Source: a virus
IMG/VR virus record: IMGVR_UViG_3300047392_000199
Span: 1-64,000 of that record
DNA length: 64,000 bases
Reading direction: 5' to 3' (one strand)
Positions 51,832 to 61,262 of the stretch are shown piece after piece (positions within the stretch are counted from its first letter, which is position 1; each line of letters starts with the position of its first letter). Below the pieces are notes generated by a model, which had not been told where the DNA came from, ran no database searches, and saw only the letters and a list, made by a program, of their open reading frames with translations. The translations under genes were made by a program, and so were the position numbers.

Positions 51832-52260
51832 ATGCTAGATGAAACTAAATTATTCGACTTTGTGAAAATCATGTTTACAAAGCCGAAAGACTATAAAAAT
51901 ATTAAGGACTTTAATAAGAAACGTCATCATTTCATGATTAACCGTTTCTTTTCAATTAAGTTTCCTGCAAATGCACAAGCATTTAATATCAATGGTATTA
52001 ATGGACTTGCAGTTATTGATAGTTGGGCTCTAGTAGCTCAACGTTTTTCTGCGGTTCCACCCTGGATTTATACAAAAACTAAAAAATCTGAATCGGCACC
52101 TGTCGATAAAAAAGAATACATACCTAGTCAAGAGGCAATCGAATTCTATATGAAAAAGAATGAGATTGGTAAAAGAGAATACAATGAAGCTTTAAAGTTT
52201 TTCAAAAAAGAAACACTCGAAGAACTTAAAAGACTTGATGAAAATATAAAAGTTTATTAA
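51832..52260 (+). CDS. 62: gp62-like clamp loader small subunit
   Basis: The 142-aa product fits the T4-like gp62 pattern: an N-terminal FDFVKIMFTK, then HHFMINRFFSI (typical FMINR), PPWIYTKTKK, and a charged helical end (EALKFFKKETLEEL). T4 gp62 is 187 aa. It is located after gp44 and RNase H. It completes the gp44/gp62 loader. The call is based on short motifs and context. Confidence 0.55.
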   Translation: MLDETKLFDFVKIMFTKPKDYKNIKDFNKKRHHFMINRFFSIKFPANAQAFNINGINGLAVIDSWALVAQRFSAVPPWIYTKTKKSESAPVDKKEYIPSQEAIEFYMKKNEIGKREYNEALKFFKKETLEELKRLDENIKVY

Positions 52261-52940
52261 TGCAAGATGATTTCTCAATGTATGATGCTGCCGATGTTGT
52301 TGATATCGTGCTTTTTAAATACAATTATAACGATAATAAACTTTGGACTGGAATTAGAAACAAAATAGAGTTTCTTAGCCCTGATAAAAATTCAATAATT
52401 GTTACTAAAGATCAGCTTCTAGATTTTATTGAAAGAGAATTCCCAAATGAGATTAATTTATTTAATTCAGTTGGATTTGAAGTTATGCATAAAGAGGTCA
52501 ATTCAATCTTCTTTATTACTAAACTTCTTACTCAAATGAAACATCTTAGATGGATCAAATTAACTCTTAATAAGAATAGAACTTACAGCAGATTGACCAA
52601 GGATGAAGGAGGTCAAGATACAATTAAATTTGGATTTAAAATACTTCACTTAACATTAAAGACCTTTGAGATTTTTGATGAAGATGAAGTAGTTATTTTT
52701 AATAAAGTCCTACATGAACAACGAATCCTAGATGAAGGTGTTCCATATAAAAGACTAAAGCTAAATGACCTATTAGATCGTTTAGATCGATGGTTAATGG
52801 TTGCTGATAAAGGAAAAGTTAAAGAACTTTCAGACAATGAGATGGATGTTGTAGATACAATTTCTATCATGTTAGATATGATGAGCGATCCAAAACTAGG
52901 TGGCGATAATCCAGAAGTCCTACTAGTCACCGATTACTGA
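52260..52940 (+). CDS. Unknown 226-aa protein coupled to gp62
   Basis: It starts on the gp62 stop (TAATG). Mostly alpha-helical with mixed charge: MYDAADVVDIVLFKYN at the start, LLDFIEREFPNEINLF, MKHLRWIKLTLNKN and a C-terminal EMDVVDTISIMLDMM. No membrane segment and no recognisable enzyme motif. It ends the replication unit before the late box at 52941. It may be a replication accessory protein; this is position-based only. Confidence 0.5.
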   Translation: MQDDFSMYDAADVVDIVLFKYNYNDNKLWTGIRNKIEFLSPDKNSIIVTKDQLLDFIEREFPNEINLFNSVGFEVMHKEVNSIFFITKLLTQMKHLRWIKLTLNKNRTYSRLTKDEGGQDTIKFGFKILHLTLKTFEIFDEDEVVIFNKVLHEQRILDEGVPYKRLKLNDLLDRLDRWLMVADKGKVKELSDNEMDVVDTISIMLDMMSDPKLGGDNPEVLLVTDY

Positions 52941-52950
52941 GAATATATAA
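52941..52950 (+). promoter_or_regulatory. Late-type promoter box GAATATATAA
   Basis: It lies directly after the 52260 gene's stop and 20 nt before the neck-protein start. It marks the switch from replication to virion genes. Confidence 0.55.
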
Positions 52951-52969
52951 ACAAAATTAACTCATTGTA

Positions 52970-54916
52970 ATGGTTACAGGTAGTATTGCAACAGCATACG
53001 GCGATTTTCTAATTGCATCAATCAAGACTCCATATTTAAACTTAAAGAAAGTTTTAACATGGAACATACTTTCTGGAGTATCAGACGTTTCAACATTAGG
53101 AACCCTAAGTTTTACTAGTGGTTCTACTGTTGTTTCTGGAACAGGAACAGACTTTACTCGATTTTTCCAAAATTCACATTTTATTATTGTTGGAAACCGA
53201 ATTTTAGAAATTGCAACCGTAACAAATAGTACAACATTAGTACTAACTCTTCCAGTTAATTTCTCTGGTTCTGGATTTACTTTTTACCGACCAGAAGACG
53301 CAAATAACAAATTTGATTATTCTTTTAGACTTTCTACTGATAAAGGTAAAACTTTTAGTGAATTTTCTGACTTAAATACAGGTACATTACCTGGAGATAT
53401 TAAAGCATACTTATGGAATTCAGGAGCTGATGTACTAATTGATTTTGGTGCAGAAGTTGCAGCATTAAATACTGGTGCTAAATTAACATTTATCTCTGCA
53501 ACTTTAACGGTTGAAACGGTTGCTGGAACAATTGAATCATGTCCACATTTTTGTACAACATGCACAGATCCTTTCATTTATTCAGGTTGCGCAACAATTG
53601 AAGCAACTTGCTCAGATCCTAATGCGCTATTTCAACCATATAAACAATTTAGATCCCAACAGACTTATATACAATTAGCAAACATCGTTAAGAATATATT
53701 TGGTCATCAAGTTACTTACTTTAGAACTGAACCAGATAAGAGAACAAAGGACGTTATCTTAATGGAATATTCATTACATAATGTTGTTGACCAGGACGTT
53801 GTTAAAATCTTGGTTCCAGACAATGAATTTCCGCAAGAATCTACAACTAATTTTGATATGTTTGGTATGGAATTTGAAGATTTCGAAATTCATATTACTC
53901 AACAAGAATTCCAAACTGTTTTTGGACAGGGTACAAGACCACGTGAGCATGACTATATGTTTATTCCAATTATTAATAAAATGTACATGATTAATTCAGT
54001 TTCTTTAGGAGACCGTTTTAATGAGACAATCACATATTGGAAAGTGATGTTGACTAAATACCAAAATGATACAGCAGTACTTAAAAATAGTTTTGAATCT
54101 CTAACTGACTCATTAACCACCGATATTGACGAAGTATTTGGTGCTGAAATTCAAGATGAGTACATCAAAAATACTAAGCCTGAAATTTTCCAAACAGTTT
54201 CAACTGCCTATTTAGATGGTATTAGAAATTTTGTATCTGCTGACTTAAAAATTATTGATAATGAAATTAAGAATAGATGGACAACCGTTTCTAAAAATTA
54301 TTACGATCTTTCAAAAGTAACAGTTGGATCGCCAGCAATTGAATACACATCCCCTGTAAAATCATCAACTGGATTTGGATTAACATGTTGGTTCTCTCCA
54401 GAATTTAATTTTAGTTCAACAACCGACTATTGGGTATTTGGAAACACGACAATTAACAAAGGAGTTAAAGTTACCATTTCCGGACAGAACATTAAAGTTT
54501 ATATCAATGCAAACACATATACATTTACAACAAATGTTATTATGGGAAAAGATAGATGGTATGGTCTGGTTATAAATGGTAACAAACAATTTAATCAATT
54601 ATCAGTTGCTCTATATTCATTAGATCCAAATAATAATAATGGACGTCCACAATCTTCTTCAAATGATTTAGTAAAAGTATTTGAAGAGACTAGAAATCAA
54701 GTTTATAATATTGCTTGGGATATTCCTGAATCTAAATATTCACTTAAAGGTGGATTGTTAAAATTAACTAATGTACGATTATTTAATATTCCAGTTGAAA
54801 CAGAACAACATAGTAATGTGTTAAACCAATATGTTGTTCATGATAATCAACTTGCAAATATTATAGATAATGCTATCCCGTCTCTTGGATTCCAGAAATT
54901 CAGAAACTCACGATAA
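52970..54916 (+). CDS. 14: gp14-like neck protein with extra domains
   Basis: The 648-aa product. N-terminal ~60-110: a common phage beta module (SFTSGSTVVSGTGTDFTRFF). A Cys cluster near 190-215 (SCPHFCTTCTD, then GCATIEATCSD) could bind metal. The centre (about 255-365) has the neck-protein pattern FDMFGMEFEDFEIHITQQEF ... GQGTRPREHDYMFIPIINKMYMI. The C-terminal ~200 residues include WYGLVINGN and look like a lectin/LamG-type beta domain. T4 gp14 is 256 aa, so this is a much enlarged version. It lies upstream of the terminase genes. Confidence 0.5.
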   Translation: MVTGSIATAYGDFLIASIKTPYLNLKKVLTWNILSGVSDVSTLGTLSFTSGSTVVSGTGTDFTRFFQNSHFIIVGNRILEIATVTNSTTLVLTLPVNFSGSGFTFYRPEDANNKFDYSFRLSTDKGKTFSEFSDLNTGTLPGDIKAYLWNSGADVLIDFGAEVAALNTGAKLTFISATLTVETVAGTIESCPHFCTTCTDPFIYSGCATIEATCSDPNALFQPYKQFRSQQTYIQLANIVKNIFGHQVTYFRTEPDKRTKDVILMEYSLHNVVDQDVVKILVPDNEFPQESTTNFDMFGMEFEDFEIHITQQEFQTVFGQGTRPREHDYMFIPIINKMYMINSVSLGDRFNETITYWKVMLTKYQNDTAVLKNSFESLTDSLTTDIDEVFGAEIQDEYIKNTKPEIFQTVSTAYLDGIRNFVSADLKIIDNEIKNRWTTVSKNYYDLSKVTVGSPAIEYTSPVKSSTGFGLTCWFSPEFNFSSTTDYWVFGNTTINKGVKVTISGQNIKVYINANTYTFTTNVIMGKDRWYGLVINGNKQFNQLSVALYSLDPNNNNGRPQSSSNDLVKVFEETRNQVYNIAWDIPESKYSLKGGLLKLTNVRLFNIPVETEQHSNVLNQYVVHDNQLANIIDNAIPSLGFQKFRNSR

Positions 54917-54934
54917 TTATTGGGATAGATATTC

Positions 54935-54942
54935 TATAAATA
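54935..54942 (+). promoter_or_regulatory. Late promoter with exact T4 consensus TATAAATA
   Basis: It lies 11 nt before the gp16 ATG. It is the only perfect match to the T4 late box in the gaps examined. Confidence 0.55.
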
Positions 54943-54952
54943 ATATCATATT

Positions 54953-55633
54953 ATGTCAGAAGAAAAAGATAAGAATAGGCCAATTCGTGACCAGGCAGAG
55001 GATATTCGTAAAGAATTAGAATGGTTAATTGGTGATGAGGAATCTTTAACAGATTTAGTCGACACAGATACTCCATTGCCATCTGTCCCACCGGCACATA
55101 AAAGTCCTGCAGTTTCATATAGTACTTTAAAATCAAGTTCAGAAACTCAGGCTAAGAAAACGATTACAGCATTAATGAAATTCTATCTCGATGCAGACAT
55201 TATCGAGAATGATGAGTATGTTAAGGCAAAAAAGAAGATGGATGAAATGACAATGTCCTCTCTAGTTTATCAGCTTCAAGCTGGTGAAAGAGCCCTAACA
55301 ATACTATTAGAAACTATTGAAGATGGAGAGCTGTCTCCGAGAATGTTCGAGGTATTGGCAACTTTACAAAAGTCGATGCTCGATATTATAAAATCACAAA
55401 CCATGTATTTGATGGCAACTGAAGAATCTAACAAGAGAATTGCTAGAGATATTGAAGTTTACCGTAAAAACACAAATACAGCTCAGATTGAGGAAGTTGG
55501 AGGAGATTCTAAAGATCCAAATATCCAAAGAGGTACAAAGGACCTAATGAGAATGATTCAAATGGGAATTAATCAATCTGGCACGGATGAAGGTCTTGAT
55601 GTGATTGAAATAAACCCAGAAGATAATGAGTGA
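54953..55633 (+). CDS. 16: Terminase small subunit gp16
   Basis: The 226-aa product lies directly upstream of, and overlaps (8 nt), the large terminase, the T4 arrangement. It has an acidic disordered N-terminus (residues 1-60), a central helical core (KKTITALMKFYLDADIIE, MSSLVYQLQAGERALTILLE, LATLQKSMLDIIKSQTMYL) and an acidic tail. It recognises DNA and stimulates gp17. T4 gp16 is 164 aa. Confidence 0.75.
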   Translation: MSEEKDKNRPIRDQAEDIRKELEWLIGDEESLTDLVDTDTPLPSVPPAHKSPAVSYSTLKSSSETQAKKTITALMKFYLDADIIENDEYVKAKKKMDEMTMSSLVYQLQAGERALTILLETIEDGELSPRMFEVLATLQKSMLDIIKSQTMYLMATEESNKRIARDIEVYRKNTNTAQIEEVGGDSKDPNIQRGTKDLMRMIQMGINQSGTDEGLDVIEINPEDNE

Positions 55634-57443
55634 TAATATATGGATTCCTAAGGATTCCGATGAAACACAAGCAGCCAAAGTAGTATGGTCAACTAAAGCA
55701 ATTAATGATTTAACAGTCGCTTTAGATAAAGGTTACCGTCCTCAAGTGTCAATGCCTTTTTATGAAGGTAAACAACATTTAAAGAGAGGTAATATTGTAT
55801 TTGAGTACACTGATGCTGAAATTACAGAAATTGCAAAATGCGCACATGATATTGTGTACTTTGCTGAGAAATATGCGGTTGTAATGACCGATGAAGGGAT
55901 TCAAAAGGTAAAACTTCGTGAATACCAAAAAGATATGTTGAGAAACTTTCAACATAATCGATTCAATATTGTTCTAGCATCCAGACAGATGGGTAAAACC
56001 GTAACAGCGTCAATTTTTAACGCTTGGTTTATTTGTTTTAATGTGGACAAGAATACCCTACTTTTAGCCAATAAGGGAGAAACTACTAAAGAGATTATTG
56101 ATAAAGCAAAAGTTGTAATTGAACATTTGCCGTTCTTTATGAAACCGGGAATTATCAAATATGACGTTATGAACGTTCGATGTGATAATGGTTGCCGTCT
56201 AGTAGGACAATCAACTACAGCTAAAGCAGGTATTGGTTTTACTATTCATAATCTATACTTAGATGAGTTTGCCCACATCCATCCAAATATTGTTGATGTA
56301 TTCTATGAAAACGTTTATCCAACCCTATCATCTTCGAAAATATCTAGGATTAATATTACATCAACTCCAAATGGATTTAATAAATTCTATGAAATTTGGG
56401 CAGCAGCAATTGATGGAAAGAATGCGTACACACCAATGCGAATTGACTGGTTCCAACATCCAGATCGAGATGAAGCATGGTACAAACGAGAATTAGAAAA
56501 CTTAGGTTCAGAAGAAGCATTTAACAGACAATATGGTAATGAATTCGTAAGTTCATCTTCTCTTCTACTTTCACCAGGATCCCTTGGTAAGTTAAGAAAG
56601 AACTCAGGTAAATTCGTTTTTCATGAACTAGAAGACTTTGATAATATACATATTGACGTAAAAGGATTCCTAGGATTTAAGCCAGGATTCGATATTGAAA
56701 CTGTTAAAGAAGAGGGTAAATATTGGTTATTTACAATCGATATTGCAGAAGGTTCGGGCCGAGATTACTCAGTAATTAATGTGTTTGAGGTTATTGCAAT
56801 GTCTAAAAAAGAAATTGAAGCTTCTGAAAATCCAGGAGCAATGTATGATTTCTTTAAATTAGATCAAGTTGCAGTATTTAAAAGTAATGAACATCCGATT
56901 GAAGATTTTTCTAAAATATTATACACATTGGCAATTGATGTTTTTAACTCTGAGAACGTTAAAATGCTAATTGAATTTAATACATACGGAACAATTCTAT
57001 TAAAATACTTACAGACGGTATTCCCACAGCGTAATGATTTCGATGAAGATATGATTCTTCGTTTTAAACATCGACATGATTCTAAAGGAGTAAAACCAGG
57101 ACTTAGATTACGATCTGATAATAAAGCAGTATTTTGCCAAAATTTCAAGAAACTAATCGAAGGAAATAGGATAAATATTAATGAAGTTGAAACAGTTAAC
57201 GAAGCTTCATTATTTGGTGTTAACAAGAGCGGAAATTATTCAGCACAAATGGGTCATGATGACTTAATTATGTCAGCAATTATTTCAACTGAGTTTTTTG
57301 GAACAACCGATTACGCCGATTTTATTGAAGAAATCTTAGATGTTATTGACGAAAAATTACATGATTTCATGGAAGCAACACTCTACAAGGACAACCAGTC
57401 CCAAGGAGACTTGCAATATGACATCTATGATTTATTAAGTTAA
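55626..57443 (+). CDS. 17: Terminase large subunit gp17
   Basis: The 605-aa packaging motor (T4 gp17 is 610 aa) has Walker A ASRQMGKT near 118-125, Walker B YLDEFAHI near 212-219, coupling ITSTPNGFNKFYE, and an RNase H-like nuclease domain beginning FTIDIAEGSGRDYS near 368-381. It packages headful DNA through gp20. Confidence 0.92.
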   Translation: MSDNIWIPKDSDETQAAKVVWSTKAINDLTVALDKGYRPQVSMPFYEGKQHLKRGNIVFEYTDAEITEIAKCAHDIVYFAEKYAVVMTDEGIQKVKLREYQKDMLRNFQHNRFNIVLASRQMGKTVTASIFNAWFICFNVDKNTLLLANKGETTKEIIDKAKVVIEHLPFFMKPGIIKYDVMNVRCDNGCRLVGQSTTAKAGIGFTIHNLYLDEFAHIHPNIVDVFYENVYPTLSSSKISRINITSTPNGFNKFYEIWAAAIDGKNAYTPMRIDWFQHPDRDEAWYKRELENLGSEEAFNRQYGNEFVSSSSLLLSPGSLGKLRKNSGKFVFHELEDFDNIHIDVKGFLGFKPGFDIETVKEEGKYWLFTIDIAEGSGRDYSVINVFEVIAMSKKEIEASENPGAMYDFFKLDQVAVFKSNEHPIEDFSKILYTLAIDVFNSENVKMLIEFNTYGTILLKYLQTVFPQRNDFDEDMILRFKHRHDSKGVKPGLRLRSDNKAVFCQNFKKLIEGNRININEVETVNEASLFGVNKSGNYSAQMGHDDLIMSAIISTEFFGTTDYADFIEEILDVIDEKLHDFMEATLYKDNQSQGDLQYDIYDLLS

Positions 57444-57463
57444 TAAAATCAGAGATAGAAACA

Positions 57464-57471
57464 GATATATA
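57464..57471 (+). promoter_or_regulatory. Late-type promoter box GATATATA
   Basis: It lies 28 nt before the sheath start. Confidence 0.55.
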
Positions 57472-57498
57472 GAATAAAGAAAAAAAGATCAAAATAAC

Positions 57499-60375
57499 AT
57501 GGCACTAAGTCCTCAATTATTGCAATTCAAGAGTTCAGGTGTTTATCGATTAGAATTCGATAAATCACAAACAACGAACTTTGCTACAGAGACTATCAGA
57601 TTGGTAGTTGGTCACTCTAAAAAGGGCCCTTATAATACTCCAGTGTTCATTCAATCTGTTGAAGATTTTAACTCAATCTTCGGTGGAATTGATAGAAACT
57701 TAGAGAAAAAGGGTATCTTCTTCCACAGATCTGCATTTGCAGCTCTTACTAGAGGTCCAATCCTTGCCTTAAATTTAGCAACATTCGAAGCGTCTGATGA
57801 AATCAGTTATGCAGCACCAGTTACCAATGGTAGCTCTTTTACTGCAACTGCTGATTCAGGAAGCGACGAATACACTAAGTTTTTCGACACTGATAAATTC
57901 TGGTATCCAAGCGATGCTGCTGTTATCTCAACAATTGGTACAGATAACAACCGAATGATTAACTTCATTAACATCAAACAAGAGCCAATTACTATTTTTG
58001 TAAGAAAGGCACAAGACGTTGCTACATTCGAAGTTACTGCTAGAGAGTGGTACGGAGAAGGTAATGTTCCTGCATTCTTAAATGATAAAGATTATTTGTC
58101 AGATTTTATGGTAGACGTTTTCGTTTTCAAAGGTGAATTCGATGCTGCTACTTTAGCAACTGACCCAGTTTACAAAAACTATTTTAACACAGACGGTTTA
58201 TTAAAAGACCAATTAGCTGCTTTCTCTAATTTAAGACAAGTTTCTTTAATTGCTCAATACACTGGTTCATTAATTCCTAACTTCAAAGACCTTGAAGGTA
58301 GAAACATGTATGTTGAAACAATGATTAACGCAGAAGCTAGAAGAACTGGTTTATTCTGTGCAGTTGATGAAGATAATGTACAAGATGAAATGGGAACTAA
58401 TGTTGATTTAGTTGGACACGTATTTGATAAAGATCAAAATTACGATCTATTATCTTACAAAGTAAACCAAGATTTAAATCCAGCATCTGGTACTACAGTT
58501 TCTTTAGGAGCTGGTCACGTTGAACAAGCTCAAACTAGTTTAATTTCTGTTCCTACTTTAACTGCTTCTGGAATTACTGCTTCAGGTTCAGTATTGAAGA
58601 TTTATTCTACAACTAACCTATCTGGAGATTTTACAACTTCTAAATATCTTAAAACTGGTGCTTCTACTTGGGGTATTATTACTGGATCACAGTATATAAC
58701 TGGTGCTGAACCATATACTCAAGTAACAATCACTGGAACTGTATATGCTTCTGCTTATACTTCATTAGTAGCTGCTGATAATATTCCTTATGGAACATTT
58801 AATGCTGCTGTAACTGAAGTTGGAACTGGTAATGATGCTAATAAATTATTTGCACACCATTCTGATTTAACTTCATTAATTGCAGTTGGAAGCTTTATTC
58901 AAGCGCAAACAACTGGAGAATATGTTGAAGTAACTGGAGTTTCTTATAATCCTGCAGTAGGAGTTGATAAAACAACTATCACATGTGATGGAGCTGTTAA
59001 AACTGCATTAGGTGGTTTAACTTCATTTAAAAAATATGCAATTACAACCAAGAGAGTTATCACTTATAATGGTACTGAATTAAATGCAGCTGGTAATGGT
59101 AATGTTACCGCAACTTATGCAAACTTAGGTGGTGGTATTTTCACTTTCACTTATGCATCTGCAATTTCAACAGTAACTCTTAAGAAAGGAATGTATGTTC
59201 CTTCTACAACTTCTGGAAGACTTGCTAAAATTAAATCAGTATCTAAAGCAAATACAGGAGGAACAACTTATGTTGTAACTGTAACTTGTGATTCTGAAGT
59301 ACCTAATTCATTCGGTGGACAATATGTTGTTTCTTTTGAAGAAGCAACTGACGTATATGTACCATTTATTTTATCTAAAGCTTCTATTGGTGATAAATCA
59401 ATCGCAGATTGTTTATTAGCATTAAGCGGAACTAACTTATTTGACGCATTAGCTGACAAAGATTTAATTCTTTACAGATATATCGTTGATACTTTTGGTT
59501 CTTATGATACTGTTGAAGGTATTCAAAACAAGAAAGAACTTTCTTTCTTAGCACACGAAAGACAAAATGTTGCAGCTATCTTAAATGCACCAACAATTGC
59601 TGATTTCAAAAAATCAACTAATCCATCATTTACTGATGCGAGTGGAGCATTTGATGCAATGTACTTAAAAGATGGTGGAAACTTGGATAAAAATCCAACT
59701 GCATTCTATACACTTCCTTCAATCAATGATGGAGCTAACTATGGTTTCTATTATGGTCCTGGTTTATTAATCAGAGAGAACGGAAAAGACATCGTTGTAC
59801 CACCAGCTGCTTACGTATCTAATAACTACATTGATAAATATTCAACTGCATTACCTTGGTCAATTATTGCTGGTCCAAGAAGAGGAGTTGTATCTGGAAC
59901 TGGAGTTGTTGGAGTTGAATACGCTTTTGATAAAAATGATAGAGATGTAATTGAACCATTTGGTATCAACCCTATCGTTTTCCAAAGAGGAGTAGGTTTA
60001 ACTATCCTTGGAAATAAAACTGGTCAACAATCAGTTAAATCAGCACTTTCTTCTGCACACGTAAGAGAAGTATTGATCCACATCCAAGAAGGTTTAGCTA
60101 ATATTCTTAAAGGTTATGTTTTTGAATTTAACACAGCACAAACAAGATTGGAAATTAAAACTTTAGCAGACGCATTTATGGCATCAGTTAAAGCAGACCA
60201 AGGTGTTTATGACTTTAAGAACGTTATCGATCAATCAAATAACACTAATGAAGTTATCGACAACAACATTGGTATCTTAGATACATTTGTTGAACCAGTT
60301 AAAGGTTTAGAAATCGTTGTTCATAGAACTACAGTATTAAATACTGGCGAAATCCAAACTGGAAACTTCAGCTAA
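57499..60375 (+). CDS. 18: Tail sheath protein gp18, enlarged
   Basis: The 958-aa contractile sheath subunit. The N-terminal region (IRLVVGHSKKGPYNTP, ALTRGPILALNL) and the C-terminal region (INPIVFQRGVGLTILGNKT, then VREVLIHIQEGLANILKGYVFEFN) are typical of myophage sheaths. T4 gp18 is 659 aa. About 300 extra residues (roughly 325-630, Thr/Ser/Gly/Ala/Val-rich and repeat-like) form an inserted outward-facing beta domain. The insertion is unusual and may decorate the tail. Confidence 0.88.
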   Translation: MALSPQLLQFKSSGVYRLEFDKSQTTNFATETIRLVVGHSKKGPYNTPVFIQSVEDFNSIFGGIDRNLEKKGIFFHRSAFAALTRGPILALNLATFEASDEISYAAPVTNGSSFTATADSGSDEYTKFFDTDKFWYPSDAAVISTIGTDNNRMINFINIKQEPITIFVRKAQDVATFEVTAREWYGEGNVPAFLNDKDYLSDFMVDVFVFKGEFDAATLATDPVYKNYFNTDGLLKDQLAAFSNLRQVSLIAQYTGSLIPNFKDLEGRNMYVETMINAEARRTGLFCAVDEDNVQDEMGTNVDLVGHVFDKDQNYDLLSYKVNQDLNPASGTTVSLGAGHVEQAQTSLISVPTLTASGITASGSVLKIYSTTNLSGDFTTSKYLKTGASTWGIITGSQYITGAEPYTQVTITGTVYASAYTSLVAADNIPYGTFNAAVTEVGTGNDANKLFAHHSDLTSLIAVGSFIQAQTTGEYVEVTGVSYNPAVGVDKTTITCDGAVKTALGGLTSFKKYAITTKRVITYNGTELNAAGNGNVTATYANLGGGIFTFTYASAISTVTLKKGMYVPSTTSGRLAKIKSVSKANTGGTTYVVTVTCDSEVPNSFGGQYVVSFEEATDVYVPFILSKASIGDKSIADCLLALSGTNLFDALADKDLILYRYIVDTFGSYDTVEGIQNKKELSFLAHERQNVAAILNAPTIADFKKSTNPSFTDASGAFDAMYLKDGGNLDKNPTAFYTLPSINDGANYGFYYGPGLLIRENGKDIVVPPAAYVSNNYIDKYSTALPWSIIAGPRRGVVSGTGVVGVEYAFDKNDRDVIEPFGINPIVFQRGVGLTILGNKTGQQSVKSALSSAHVREVLIHIQEGLANILKGYVFEFNTAQTRLEIKTLADAFMASVKADQGVYDFKNVIDQSNNTNEVIDNNIGILDTFVEPVKGLEIVVHRTTVLNTGEIQTGNFS

Positions 60376-60380
60376 AATTA

Positions 60381-60390
60381 GATATATAAA
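60381..60390 (+). promoter_or_regulatory. Late-type promoter box GATATATAAA
   Basis: It lies 19 nt before the tail tube ATG. Confidence 0.55.
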
Positions 60391-60408
60391 AAAACAATAA
60401 AAAACAAG

Positions 60409-60963
60409 ATGGCTTTACCACATTATTCACAAGACCAGACAAGCAGAAAAGGTTCTCAATGGGAACCGGTACAAAGTAACCTTTTTGAAGTTACTGTTAT
60501 TCCACCTGCAGGTGTAAAAGGTTCTCCATTGTTATTACAACACGTTAATAGCATCGGTGGTTTGGATCTATATAGAGAAGTTTCTGAAGTTCAACAAAAG
60601 TACAAATTCGCTACTCGTTCTTACGCTGGTATGCCGGACAATACTTCATTGGACATCAATATCAATTTCTCTTTGAACTTAAATGATTCAAATCAAGCTT
60701 ACCTATATAAAACTTTAAGAGAATGGTATAATTTACAATACGATCCTCAAACAGGTTTAATGGGTTTGAAGAAAGATTACACTGGAACTTTAGTTATCGT
60801 TCAGTTCAATAGAGCTGGAGATATTTACAGAACAATCACTTTAGAAGATTGCTTTATTAAATCAGGATTACCGTTTACTAACGAATTAAGTTATGACTCA
60901 ACAGATCCTGCTACTTTAGAAGTAACTTGGAAGTGCGATACTTTTAAAGAAGTATTAGCGTAA
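60409..60963 (+). CDS. 19: Tail tube protein gp19
   Basis: The 184-aa product lies directly after the sheath gene, as in T4 (gp19 is 163 aa). The chain has the tube layout: NLFEVTVIPPAG, a kinked strand region (KFATRSYAGMPDNTSLDININFSLNLN) and a C-terminal strand block ending PATLEVTWKCDTFKE. A terminator follows. Confidence 0.85.
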   Translation: MALPHYSQDQTSRKGSQWEPVQSNLFEVTVIPPAGVKGSPLLLQHVNSIGGLDLYREVSEVQQKYKFATRSYAGMPDNTSLDININFSLNLNDSNQAYLYKTLREWYNLQYDPQTGLMGLKKDYTGTLVIVQFNRAGDIYRTITLEDCFIKSGLPFTNELSYDSTDPATLEVTWKCDTFKEVLA

Positions 60964-60975
60964 TTTAAAATTTTA

Positions 60976-61010
60976 CAAAAGGGATGGCGAGAGTCATCCC
61001 TTCTTTTTGT
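60976..61010 (+). terminator. Intrinsic terminator after tail tube gene
   Basis: AAGGGATG / CATCCCTT with an 8-nt loop, followed by CTTTTTG. Confidence 0.8.
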
Positions 61011-61013
61011 AAA

Positions 61014-61023
61014 GAATATATAA
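61014..61023 (+). promoter_or_regulatory. Late-type promoter box GAATATATAA
   Basis: It directly follows the tube terminator and lies 20 nt before the ATG at 61043. Confidence 0.55.
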
Positions 61024-61042
61024 TATATTATTAAGATAATCT

Positions 61043-61261
61043 ATGTCAAACAAACTAACCAGGAAACTTCAGGTATTAATTACCGATGAAGAAGTCCAAG
61101 CTCTTAACATAATCATTTTAAATGATGCGTTAGAAGCTGAACAAAGACCTATTTCAGTTTCTGCGTTTATTAGAGAACTAATAAGACGAGAAATTGATCG
61201 ACGTCCCGAATTAAATAAAGAATGGGACAAAACAAAAGTTAAACACTTAAAATCAAAGTAA
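61043..61261 (+). CDS. Small ribbon-helix-helix-like protein
   Basis: The 72-aa product: a beta strand (KLQVLITDEE), then helix VQALNIIILNDALEAE, and ISVSAFIRELIRREIDRRP. This order resembles ribbon-helix-helix DNA-binding proteins, so a local regulator is possible. It sits inside the tail operon, 1 nt ahead of the baseplate hub gene, which is odd for a regulator. An assembly chaperone is the alternative. Confidence 0.4.
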   Translation: MSNKLTRKLQVLITDEEVQALNIIILNDALEAEQRPISVSAFIRELIRREIDRRPELNKEWDKTKVKHLKSK

Positions 61262-61262
61262 T

